Source: Polyangiaceae bacterium (GTDB lineage Bacteria; Myxococcota_A; Polyangia; Polyangiales; Polyangiaceae). From it: DNA of 64,000 bases. This document shows positions 16,823 to 26,613 of this stretch, in pieces. Each line of letters opens with the position of its first letter. Within the stretch, counting starts at the first letter, position 1. Position numbers and translations under genes: made by a program. The notes beneath the pieces are model-generated. The model did not search any database. It saw only the letters and a list, made by a program, of their open reading frames with translations, and had not been told where the DNA came from. The stretch spans positions 28,396 through 92,395 of the forward strand of contig JACKEB010000023.1 in NCBI GenBank assembly GCA_020633205.1, given 5' to 3'.

Positions 16823-18915
16823 GCCCGAGCGAACAAGCGGTTCCCGCCAAAGCCAATGAGGCGGAGGCGCCGGCTCCTGCCGGGCGGAAACAGACCGAAG
16901 CCATCCTGCGGGCCTTCCACGAGGAGGACGCGCTTGGAAAGTCGTACGATTGGGGTCTGATGAAGCGGCTGTGGCCCTTCGTGCACCCGTACCGCACGCT
17001 GTTCTTCGCCGCGATGAGCGTGGTGATGATCACCGCCGCGGGCGCGCTGGCGCAGCCCCTCGTCATGCGCTGGGCGATCGATGACGGTGTCGCCTCGCGC
17101 GACGCTGGCGTGCTGATGCGTGGCGGCTTGATCGTCGCCGCTATCGTCGTCGTGTCCCAGCTCTTGAGCTTCTTCCAGATCTACACCATTCAGGTGGTTG
17201 GCGCGCGCGCCATGGCTGACCTGCGCCGGGTGATCTTCAAGCACCTGCACAAGCTGAAGGTCGGTTTCTTCGATGTGCAGCCGGTAGGGCGCTTGGTCAC
17301 TCGCGTGACGAACGACGTCGACGCGATCTTGGAGCTCTTCGCCTCTGGCGCGCTTGGCGCGTTCGGTGACTTGATTCGCCTGGTTGGCATCGTGGTGGCG
17401 ATGCTCATCCTCGACTGGCACCTCAGCATCATCGCTTTCCTCGCGGTACCACCTGTGGTGCTGCTGGTGCGCGCGGTGCGCAAGCGCTCCCGGGAAGCGT
17501 ACCGCGACATCCGCGCAAAGACGGCGCGCATGAACGCCACCATGAACGAGCAGGTCAACGGCATGGCCATCGTTCAGGCCTACCGACGTGAGCACGCCGC
17601 GGGGCGCGAGTTCGATCAGATCAACTCGGACTACCGCGACGCGAACATCCGCTCCGTGAAGTACGAGGCGATTCAAGATGCCGCGATCGAGATGGTGAGC
17701 GCCGTGTGCTTGGCGAGCATCATTCTGGCCCTCGGCTACCGTCAGTCGAGCTTCGGCACGCTGGTGGCGTTCAACGCCTACCTGGTGATGTTCTTCGAGC
17801 CCATCAGCGCCTTGGCGCAGCGCTACACACTGCTCCAGTCCGCGATGGCGGGCGCTGAGCGCGTGTTCGGTTTGCTCGACATCAAGGAGGTTGACGCCGC
17901 ACCCACGAGCAACCCGGACGACGGCGATGCGGGGCTAGCCTTCGAGCTCGATCACGTGGACTTCGAGTACAAGCCCGGAGTGCCGGTGCTGAAGGATGTG
18001 TCCTTCAGCGCGCGGCCCGGCGAGAAGATCGCCGTGGTCGGCCCGACCGGCGCTGGCAAGACCACCGTCGCCAGCTTGCTCTTGCGGCTCTACGAGCTGA
18101 AGGGTGGCGTGGTGCGGGTGCAGGGCAAAGACGTGCGCGGGATCTCGCGCGATGAGCTGCGCAAGCGCTTCGCCGTGGTGCCCCAGGACGTGTTCCTGTT
18201 CCAAGGCACCGTGGCCTCCAACATCGCCGCGGGGCTCGAGCCCGACATCGAGCGCGTGAAGCAGACGCTGCGCCAGATCGATGCCCTGGACCTGTTCGAG
18301 CGGCGCAAGGGAGGTGTTCTGGCTGAGGTCGACGAGCACGGCGCGAACTTTTCCGCGGGGGAGCGCCAGCTGATCGCCTTCGCGAGGGCCTTGTACCGCG
18401 ACACCCAGCTCTTGATCCTCGATGAGGCGACCGCCTCCGTCGACAGTGACACCGAGGCACGCCTGCAGCGCGCCCTCGAGCGCCTGATGGAAGGGCGCAC
18501 CGCGATGATCATCGCGCACCGCCTGAGTACCGTGCGCGCCGCCGATCGCATCGTCGTCTTCCACAAGGGCCATGTGGTCGAACAAGGCAACCACGAGGAG
18601 CTGCTCGCCCTAGGCGGCCTCTACGCCAAGCTGTACCAGCTTCACTTCGCGGAGCGAAGCAGTGAGCAAGGCGCGAACGAAGGTGAGCGAAGCAACGAGC
18701 AAGGTGCGAGCGAAGGCGAGCGAAGCAGCGAGCAAGGCGCGAACGAAGGTGAGCGAAGCAACGAACCGAGCGCGGACGATGCTGAGCCGACTGCTAGCGC
18801 CGCAAAGGGCTCCTCAAATGCCGCCAAGCGGGTTGGGGGAGAGGGCAAGCTGAGCGCAGCGGACCTGACGGAGGTCACCGAAGGCTGTCCAGACAGCAGT
18901 TCCGTGCGGATGTAG
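16819..18915 (+). CDS. ABC exporter half-transporter, subunit B (MdlB-like) with repeat tail
   Basis: 698 residues: an N-terminal extension, six transmembrane helices and an ATPase domain with Walker A GPTGAGKTT, Walker B LLILDEATASVD (catalytic Glu present) and the non-canonical signature FSAGERQ. Together with subunit A this forms one consensus ATP site (this Walker B plus LSGGQ of A) and one degenerate site. After residue about 610 the protein has a tail of 11-residue repeats (ERSSEQGANEG, 3.6 copies) and a further low-complexity stretch unlike any exporter. It begins with a GTG that overlaps the stop of subunit A. Confidence 0.92.
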   Translation: MSPSEQAVPAKANEAEAPAPAGRKQTEAILRAFHEEDALGKSYDWGLMKRLWPFVHPYRTLFFAAMSVVMITAAGALAQPLVMRWAIDDGVASRDAGVLMRGGLIVAAIVVVSQLLSFFQIYTIQVVGARAMADLRRVIFKHLHKLKVGFFDVQPVGRLVTRVTNDVDAILELFASGALGAFGDLIRLVGIVVAMLILDWHLSIIAFLAVPPVVLLVRAVRKRSREAYRDIRAKTARMNATMNEQVNGMAIVQAYRREHAAGREFDQINSDYRDANIRSVKYEAIQDAAIEMVSAVCLASIILALGYRQSSFGTLVAFNAYLVMFFEPISALAQRYTLLQSAMAGAERVFGLLDIKEVDAAPTSNPDDGDAGLAFELDHVDFEYKPGVPVLKDVSFSARPGEKIAVVGPTGAGKTTVASLLLRLYELKGGVVRVQGKDVRGISRDELRKRFAVVPQDVFLFQGTVASNIAAGLEPDIERVKQTLRQIDALDLFERRKGGVLAEVDEHGANFSAGERQLIAFARALYRDTQLLILDEATASVDSDTEARLQRALERLMEGRTAMIIAHRLSTVRAADRIVVFHKGHVVEQGNHEELLALGGLYAKLYQLHFAERSSEQGANEGERSNEQGASEGERSSEQGANEGERSNEPSADDAEPTASAAKGSSNAAKRVGGEGKLSAADLTEVTEGCPDSSSVRM
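18652..18777 (+). repeat. 33-bp in-frame tandem repeat (3.6 copies)
   Basis: Units begin GAGCGAAGCA at 18652, 18685, 18718 and 18751, and each 33-bp unit encodes 11 residues (ERS[S/N]EQGA[N/S]EG). The differences are few and mostly AGC/AAC and GGC/GGT swaps, indicating recent expansion. The repeat lies in the C-terminal tail of ABC subunit B. Confidence 0.9.
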
Positions 18916-18928
18916 TCTTCGGGCCTGT

Positions 18929-19309
18929 TCAGTCGCAGAGGTTGGGACAGGCTTTGAGCTCACAGTCGACATGGGCCCAGAACTTGTCGTGGCTGGCTTG
19001 AGCGCCATTTGTTGCCCAAGCGTCTGAACACAGATCGCTGCACTCTCGGGTGGTGCAGGCTTCCACGCAGGTCATCCAAATCTGATAGTAGGGATCAGCA
19101 GCCAGCGTCTGCCACTCCTCGCAGCAACTGGCCTCGACGCAGCGGTCGCAGTCGTCCACCGCTTCATGACCGGCGCACGCGGCCTGCTCCCCTTGAACAC
19201 CAAACGGCGCGGCCCCACCGGTTCCACCGCTGCCCTCCACCGTCGTCGTACAACCGGCCTCAAGCGCCAGTAGGAACAGCCCAGCAATGGGCCACGCGAA
19301 TGTCTTCAT
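18929..19309 (-). CDS. Small Cys-rich lipoprotein
   Basis: 126 residues. The signal peptide (MKTFAWPIAGLFLLALEAGC) has its lipobox Cys at about residue 20. A short Gly/Thr linker follows, then a compact domain with about a dozen Cys in pairs (DDCDRCVEASCCEEW, CVEACTTRECSDLC, CELKACPNLCD), which suggests a disulfide-bonded extracellular fold. Small Cys-rich lipoproteins of this kind are common in myxobacteria, and no function is assigned. The gene is convergent with the ABC transporter operon, 13 bases from its stop. Confidence 0.78.
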   Translation of the reverse strand: MKTFAWPIAGLFLLALEAGCTTTVEGSGGTGGAAPFGVQGEQAACAGHEAVDDCDRCVEASCCEEWQTLAADPYYQIWMTCVEACTTRECSDLCSDAWATNGAQASHDKFWAHVDCELKACPNLCD

Positions 19310-19421
19310 GCCGCCCCTATCGGCGTCCCTTGCTCACAGTTTCCGGATAAGTTCCTCGCAGGGCACTCGAGCGCTCGCATCGCCTCGCCAAGGCTGCGCC
19401 TTTCGGCTACCACTGGCAGCG

Positions 19422-19868
19422 ATGAAGCAGCGCCGAGCCATCCCTAGCAAAACACGTCGCGGCGTCTGGGGCGCTGGTTTGCCAAGCGCCGCCCTGTTTT
19501 GCCTCGCGGTCGCGGGCGCAGCGAGCAGCGCGAGCGGATGCTCCTCCTCCGCGTGTGACAAAGGCGTCGATGAAGACGGCATCGTCGAGGTGCGAGACAT
19601 TCAGCCGGTGGGCGCCACGTATGCCAGCAGCGACTGGCAGGGGCCGTACTTTCCGTTTCCTCCAGGAAAGGTGTATCAGTTCTACCACGGCTTCGGGAAG
19701 CAGCCCGAGGTGGTGACGGCCTACGTCGCCTTCGAGGAGAACCCGGGCACCGTGAGCCAGGCCGCGGGGGATGAGGCGCTGCTCAGCGTCGACGACGAGA
19801 AGATCGAAGTCTACAACAACACCTGCCAGGACTTCTGGGTGCGCGTGGCCGCGAGCTCCTCCCAGTGA
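19422..19868 (+). CDS. Hypothetical lipoprotein
   Basis: 148 residues. A basic N-terminus and hydrophobic stretch (LPSAALFCLAVAGAASSASGC) end in a lipobox Cys. The mature part has a conserved-looking aromatic segment (DWQGPYFPFPPGKVYQFYH) and a C-terminal strand motif (KIEVYNNTCQDFWVRV) that reads like a small beta-sandwich. No family is recognised. I use the ATG at 19422; the frame stays open to 19287, but that extension precedes the signal peptide and looks non-coding. Confidence 0.7.
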   Translation: MKQRRAIPSKTRRGVWGAGLPSAALFCLAVAGAASSASGCSSSACDKGVDEDGIVEVRDIQPVGATYASSDWQGPYFPFPPGKVYQFYHGFGKQPEVVTAYVAFEENPGTVSQAAGDEALLSVDDEKIEVYNNTCQDFWVRVAASSSQ

Positions 19869-19901
19869 GCGGCGCAGCAAGTTAGACGGGCGCGGCTAGC
19901 T

Positions 19902-20768
19902 TCAGTCGACCCAGCCGTCGACCACGATGCGCGCGATGAGCGCCTCGGTCACGTCTTCGGCGCGGGCCACATCACGAGCCCGAAAGCCACCAAAGACCCG
20001 CCCGAGCTCCAGCGCGGCGAACGGCTCGCCCAACAAGAAGATCGGGAGCGAAGCGACGCTCGTCACCTGGCCCGCCGCGCGCTCTAGCCGCGCGGAAACA
20101 CTGCGCGCGACGGCGCCATCCCTTGCCTCGGCGATCAACGAGCGACCGCTGCGCACGGCCGCTGCCGCCGCATCGGAGGGAGACAGCGTCTCCCCAAGCA
20201 AGAGCTCGCTGCCTCCGCCGCTGGTCGATTCGACCCGCAGGTGGCCGCTCGGAGTGGCGCGCAAGAGCAGCGCAATGTCCGCGCTCGCGGCCGTCATGGC
20301 GGTGGTGACACACAGCATCAGTGCGTCCGAGAGGCAAGTGGCACTCGCAAGCACGCCAACTGGATCGATAGGCGGCGGGCGGAGCGTGGAGGGCGGCTGG
20401 GAGTCGTAGTCCGAGCGAACCCGCAGCGTTTCCCCGCTCTCGTGGTGTGGTGAGCGCGGCTCTACTCCGGCGCTCGCCTCCGCCAGGCGCTTGACCAGTG
20501 CATTCCGCTCGGAAACGTCGAGGTGCTCGAGTTCTTTCAGGCGGCGCCACACGCGCCAGCTGGCGTGGCGGACGAATGCCGTCAAGGCGACCCTGCCGTG
20601 GGCGATACCTCGGGACAGCAGGTTGAACCCGATGGGACCGGTGGCGACGACGCCGTTGGTCACGTACCAGCTGTCCTCGCTGGTTCCCTCGAGCTTCCGT
20701 GCGTGACCAAGTGCGGACTCGTCGTCAGCGGGGTGGATGAACTCGACGCGGGGTTGCTTGCGGTCCAT
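19902..20768 (-). CDS. GAF-like sensory domain protein
   Basis: 288 residues. The N-terminal half (to about residue 125) has the segment SWYVTNGVVATGPIGFNLLSRGI and charged helices. The C-terminal part, from DALMLCVTTAMTAASADIALLL through LPIFLLGEPFAALELGRVFGGF to the end, resembles a GAF domain (small-molecule or regulatory binding). No output domain such as kinase, GGDEF or HTH is attached. The ATG at 20768 is chosen because the residues upstream look non-coding. It is transcribed alone, divergent to cobA-hemD. Confidence 0.6.
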   Translation of the reverse strand: MDRKQPRVEFIHPADDESALGHARKLEGTSEDSWYVTNGVVATGPIGFNLLSRGIAHGRVALTAFVRHASWRVWRRLKELEHLDVSERNALVKRLAEASAGVEPRSPHHESGETLRVRSDYDSQPPSTLRPPPIDPVGVLASATCLSDALMLCVTTAMTAASADIALLLRATPSGHLRVESTSGGGSELLLGETLSPSDAAAAAVRSGRSLIAEARDGAVARSVSARLERAAGQVTSVASLPIFLLGEPFAALELGRVFGGFRARDVARAEDVTEALIARIVVDGWVD

Positions 20769-21164
20769 GGAGGAGGGGAGCGGCTCTGTGAGGGGAAGAG
20801 CGGAGTGCCGACAACCAGCCAGGGATGCAGGTGTGGCAAGGTGGGGCATTCTCGGACAGTCTGCGCTCCGGTCAAGCGCTATCCAGGAACCGGCGGTTTG
20901 TGGGTGCATGTGAGACCGATTCGTACGCGGGGTTCCAGAATCTCGAATCATTGCTTCAAACCTCCCGGCCCGGTCGACCAGCGCTCGCCCGGCCTTGCAC
21001 CAGCTTCAAGAGCGCTGAGGAACCGCTGCGGTGATCTAGCCGTCAACTCGCGAAGATCACGTGACATGCAGTCGCGACCGTTGCGCTTGAATGCCGCTCC
21101 ACGTCTGGCGTGTTGACGCTAGGTTTCGACCACCGGGATCGCGCACACTGAGAGAGGTCGAGCA
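20769..21164. other. Intergenic region between GAF protein and cobA-hemD
   Basis: About 395 bases between divergent genes. It must contain the two promoters. I see no strong hairpin, repeat or binding palindrome, and the short open frames that cross it have poor codon usage. Confidence 0.5.
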
Positions 21165-22724
21165 GTGAACGAGCAGATGGGAAAGGTGTGGTTGATTGGG
21201 GCTGGGCCGGGAGAGCCGGACCTGATCACCGTTCGAGGGCGTGAGCTCCTCGGCCGGGCGGACGTTGTGCTCTACGACGCGCTGTCCCATCCCGCGCTTC
21301 TCGATTGGTGTCGCGACGACGCAGAGCGTCGCAACGTGGGTAAGCGCTATGGCGAACGCAGCCCCGATCAGAGTTGGATCACCTCCCAGCTGATCGAGCT
21401 GGCCCGAGCCGGCAAACACGTGGCGCGCCTCAAAGGCGGGGATCCGCTGCTGTTCGCGCGCGGTGCCGAGGAAGCGGAGGCTTTGGCGGACGCGGGCATC
21501 CCCTTCGAAATCGTGCCTGGGATCTCGAGCCCGGTCGCGACCACCGCCTACGCCGGGATCTCGATGACCCACCGCGATCTGTCGTCGAGCGTCACGTTCA
21601 TCACCGGCAGTGATCGCGAAGGCAAGCAGTGGTCCGATACCGCGTGGAAAAAACTCGCGACGGCCACTGACACCATTTGCGTGCTCATGGGCATGCGCCG
21701 GATCGCGGAGATCACCCAGGCCATCATTGATGGAGGCCGCGCCAAGGACACGCCAGCGGCGGTCATTCAGTGGGGTGCCCGTCCTCAACAACGCGTGGCA
21801 GAGGGCACCCTCGAGAACATCGCGGAGCGTGTTCACACCCTGGGTCTGCAAAACCCCGCGATCATCGTGATCGGTGAAGTCACCCAGCTTCGCTCCAAGC
21901 TCGCCTGGTACGACTCACGCCCGTTGTTTGGTCAGCGCGTGATGGTTCCGCGCCCGGCGGCGCAAGCCCAAAGCACCGCGGCGCTGATCCGGGAGCGGGG
22001 CGCGCAACCAGTGACGCGCCCGTTGATTCGCATCGAGCCTCCGCCGGATCCGGCACGCCTCGAGCAGGCGATCGCTGAGCTAAGCAGCTATGACTGGGTG
22101 CTCTTCACGAGCGCCAACGGCGTCACCAGTTGCGCTGAGGCTCTTGGGCGTGCGGGGCGAGACGCGCGAGCCTTCGGTGCGGCGAAGGTTGGCTGCATCG
22201 GCCCCAAGACCGCGCAGTCTCTGCATCAATTGGGTATCCGTGCGGATTTGGTGGCGAAGGAATACGTCGGGGAGGCGTTTGCTCGCGATCTCTTGGATCG
22301 GGGGTTGGGGGAGAGGAGCCGCGTCCTGTTGCTGCGCGCGCTGGAAGCCCGTGAGGCTCTACCTGACTTGCTCGTAGCGGCAGGCGCGAAAGTCGATGTG
22401 GTCCCCGCGTACCAAACCTTGAAGCTCAGCGAGACTGAGCAAGTCGAGCTCCGGGCGGCGCTCGGAGTCGATGGCAGCGGCGCGCGAGGAGTCGATGTGG
22501 CGCTCTTTACCTCGAGCTCAACGGCGCACTCTTTCGCCGACGCGCTTGGAGACGCCGTATTGCCGGCGGGGGTCGTGCTCGCGAGCATCGGTCCGGTGAC
22601 GTCTGCGACGTTGCGCGAACGGGGGCTGCGAGTGGACGTCGAAGCCGAGCGTTACACCGTGGACGGCTTGCTGGACGCGCTTGAAGCGTTCTTCCTGGCG
22701 CGGCGCGCGGCCTCTCAGAGCTGA
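21165..22724 (+). CDS. Fused uroporphyrinogen-III C-methyltransferase / uroporphyrinogen-III synthase
   Basis: 519 residues joining two consecutive tetrapyrrole enzymes. Residues 1-250 are the CobA/SUMT methyltransferase: VWLIGAGPGEPDLITVRG, VVLYDAL, the SAM-binding loop RLKGGDPLLFARGAEE and VPGISSP. The linker is near YDSRPLFGQRVMVPRP. Residues about 265-510 are HemD: the DWVLFTSANGV, GPKTAQSL and VALFTSSSTAHSF motifs. The fusion would supply uroporphyrinogen III and divert part of it to precorrin-2 for siroheme or cobalamin. The start is a GTG. A CobA-HemD fusion is known in several phyla; it lies away from the hemE-hemY pair. Confidence 0.93.
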   Translation: MNEQMGKVWLIGAGPGEPDLITVRGRELLGRADVVLYDALSHPALLDWCRDDAERRNVGKRYGERSPDQSWITSQLIELARAGKHVARLKGGDPLLFARGAEEAEALADAGIPFEIVPGISSPVATTAYAGISMTHRDLSSSVTFITGSDREGKQWSDTAWKKLATATDTICVLMGMRRIAEITQAIIDGGRAKDTPAAVIQWGARPQQRVAEGTLENIAERVHTLGLQNPAIIVIGEVTQLRSKLAWYDSRPLFGQRVMVPRPAAQAQSTAALIRERGAQPVTRPLIRIEPPPDPARLEQAIAELSSYDWVLFTSANGVTSCAEALGRAGRDARAFGAAKVGCIGPKTAQSLHQLGIRADLVAKEYVGEAFARDLLDRGLGERSRVLLLRALEAREALPDLLVAAGAKVDVVPAYQTLKLSETEQVELRAALGVDGSGARGVDVALFTSSSTAHSFADALGDAVLPAGVVLASIGPVTSATLRERGLRVDVEAERYTVDGLLDALEAFFLARRAASQS

Positions 22725-22785
22725 GCGCCTTGCCCCAGCTTCATTGAAGTGCGCCCTCACCCCCAAGAAGAGAGCCTTCTGATGC

Positions 22786-23952
22786 CTATGGGCAGGCCAT
22801 CGGCACGTCTTCGGTGACCGCGAGTCCTTCGAACACTCCGCGGTAACCACGAAAGCCCAAGCTGGCGCTGACCGCGTCACACAGTGCAGTTGGCCCGCCG
22901 GTGCCTGGCGTCGCGCGCACGTCAGCGATGCTGGAGAGTGAGTTGTCGAGGAACTTGCGCTCCACGCTGCCCTCGCAGATCCCAAGCTGGTCCGCAGCAA
23001 GGGCAATGTCCGACAGCGCCCAGCGGCCGCTCAGCACCACATCCTCGAGGAACTGACCATCGGGGGAGATGCGCCCGACGATGCTGGCGTTGATGAAGCG
23101 GAAGTTGACCGCCCCGTCGTCGATGTTGAAGGTGATGTCCGCGCGATCCGGTAGGCGCACGACGAGCCAACCATCGCTGACGTACGCGTTGTCGTTTTTG
23201 ACCAGTGGCTTGTCCGCGCTGCCGTCGAACGCCGAGTCCTCGCAGTAGAAGCGATCACGACCATCCCAGCTCGGGTCGGCCTCCATGCTCTGACCATGGG
23301 GGATGGCGTAGATGGTTTGGGCGATGAACACGTCTACGCTCGGGTCGTTGGGTTCACCGTTGTAGCCCCGGATGTTAACCAAGATCCCACCGCGGCCTCG
23401 TTCTTGATCCTTGCGGATACGAGGTTCGAGGTTCGTGTCTAGTCCGACCAGCGTGCTGGCCATGCGGTGACCAAACGCGTTGTCGATGCCTCGCTCGCCG
23501 TCGGTCTCAGGCGTCGTCCCGGCTGGGGGCAGGCACTCGACATCGGGATCGGGCGGTAGCGAACAGCGATCGTCCAGATCGAATCCGAGCGTTGCCCAGC
23601 GATCGAGGGACTGATCGATTTGAATGTCGCGCAGGATGTAGGAGCGCTCTGGGCCGCTCGAGTCAGCGCCGCTGGGGCGCAGCGGTGGCTTGATCGGGTC
23701 ACAGGTGCTGGCGTCCGCGTCCGTCCCGGCATCCTTGCAGTCGCCTTTGCAGGTCGCGCCGCCAAACAGCTGATCGACGTCCGCGCCGACGAGGCTGCAT
23801 CCAAGTGCAGCTAGGCCGACTGCGGAGATGGACGCGGCGAGGAGCGCACGCCGGAATGCTGCGCAGCTGGTGTTTCGACGCGCGATGACGCCTGCGCTGG
23901 CCACGTTAGACACTATACGCGACGCGTCGTCCGGGTTCCCACTCACGTCCAT
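22786..23952 (-). CDS. Lipoprotein of unknown function
   Basis: 388 residues. The signal segment RRALLAASISAVGLAALGC ends in a lipobox Cys near residue 50 if the ATG at 23952 is used; an internal GTG (23910 or nearby) would give a more normal signal length, so the start is uncertain. The mature part has a Cys-containing N-terminal patch (ATCKGDCKDAGTDADASTC) and a segment with SYILRDIQIDQSLDRWATLGFDLDD. It also has strands typical of myxobacterial surface proteins, and no catalytic motif is recognised. It is divergent to the Ser/Thr kinase gene, sharing a 122-bp intergenic region. Confidence 0.72.
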   Translation of the reverse strand: MDVSGNPDDASRIVSNVASAGVIARRNTSCAAFRRALLAASISAVGLAALGCSLVGADVDQLFGGATCKGDCKDAGTDADASTCDPIKPPLRPSGADSSGPERSYILRDIQIDQSLDRWATLGFDLDDRCSLPPDPDVECLPPAGTTPETDGERGIDNAFGHRMASTLVGLDTNLEPRIRKDQERGRGGILVNIRGYNGEPNDPSVDVFIAQTIYAIPHGQSMEADPSWDGRDRFYCEDSAFDGSADKPLVKNDNAYVSDGWLVVRLPDRADITFNIDDGAVNFRFINASIVGRISPDGQFLEDVVLSGRWALSDIALAADQLGICEGSVERKFLDNSLSSIADVRATPGTGGPTALCDAVSASLGFRGYRGVFEGLAVTEDVPMACP

Positions 23953-24074
23953 CGCTAACTCATGAAGCACTTGCGAATCGCGCTCATAGACGCGGCAACC
24001 AAACGCTCGCCCAAGAAACTTGAGTCCTGAAGGACTGGCTTTGCGCTCCAAGCCGTTGCAGGCTGAGCGCGTCG

Positions 24075-25690
<1,616 letters not shown>

Positions 25691-25700
<10 letters not shown>

Positions 25701-26608
25701 CGGGTGAGACTCAAGCTAGCGTACGAGTCCAAGGTGGTCATGCGCGGGGGCAGCGCACGCTGCTGGCGGCGCTGTGCTTTGGATGCGTCGCTTCCGTAGG
25801 GGAAAGCGCGTTAGCCGATCACGCGGAGTGCGGTGCGGCCTACGTCGCAGCGCAGAAGCTGATGCGTGAGGGCAAGCTCCGCAGCGCGCGCAAGCAGCTG
25901 ATCGAGTGCGCCAAGGACTGCCTCCCCGAGGTCGAGCGTGACTGCACCACCTGGCTCACCGAGGTTGGTTCCAGCATGCCGACCGTCGTCGTCGTGGCGC
26001 TCGATGGGCGTGGCGAAGAGCTGAGCGACGTCAGCGTCGAGATCGACGGCGAGACTCGAGCAGCGTCCCTCGACGGGCACGCGCTGGAGGTCGATCCGGG
26101 GCGCCGCCGCTTGAAGGTCACTCGAAGGGGCAAGACGCACCAGCTCGAGCTCACGATCCTGCAAGGCGAGAAGAACCGTCGCGTCGAAGTACATTTCCCT
26201 GAGGTAAATCCAGCACCGCCGGAGTCGGGACCAAGCGCGGGGGGCAGCCCAAACGGCGCCACCACTCAGCGGGATCAAGCGCGTGGTGTCGGGCCGCGGG
26301 CTGACGCAGGGCTGCCGACGGGAGCCTGGATCGCTGGGGGGGTGAGCCTGACCAGCTTGCTCGGCGCGGCTTACTTCTGGTTGGCCGCTGAGAACCTCCG
26401 GCAAGATTTGTTGGACCGCGGCTGCGCGCCTGGTTGTCCGGAGGCAGACCGTGAGAGCATCCGCGACCGACGCGTGATCGGCGATGTGTTGCTCGGCGTT
26501 GGCGTGGTGAGCGCGGGAGTCTTTGGCTACCTCTGGCTCAGTGACTCAGGGCCCGCGGCCGCGCCGACTCGGGACGGCGCCTGGGCTGGCTGGCGCGGCC
26601 GCTTCTGA
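25691..26608 (+). CDS. PEGA-like envelope protein coupled to the kinase
   Basis: 305 residues. A hydrophobic export segment (LLAALCFGCVASVG) comes first. A Cys-containing helical region follows (CGAAYVAAQKLMREGKLRSA), typical of myxobacterial proteins that accompany Ser/Thr kinases. A beta region (VVVVALDGRGEELSDVSVEI) resembles PEGA-type domains. Two hydrophobic segments lie near residues 212-233 and 258-276. It overlaps the kinase gene by 10 bases. A sensor or partner role for the kinase is inferred from the context only. It is convergent with the glycosyltransferase gene, five bases away. Confidence 0.72.
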
Positions 26609-26613
26609 GTGCG

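Noticed and set aside
16771..17676. 301-residue minus-strand frame opposite ABC subunit B
   Set aside because: Antisense of a well conserved ABC transporter; His/Asp-rich with no recognised fold.
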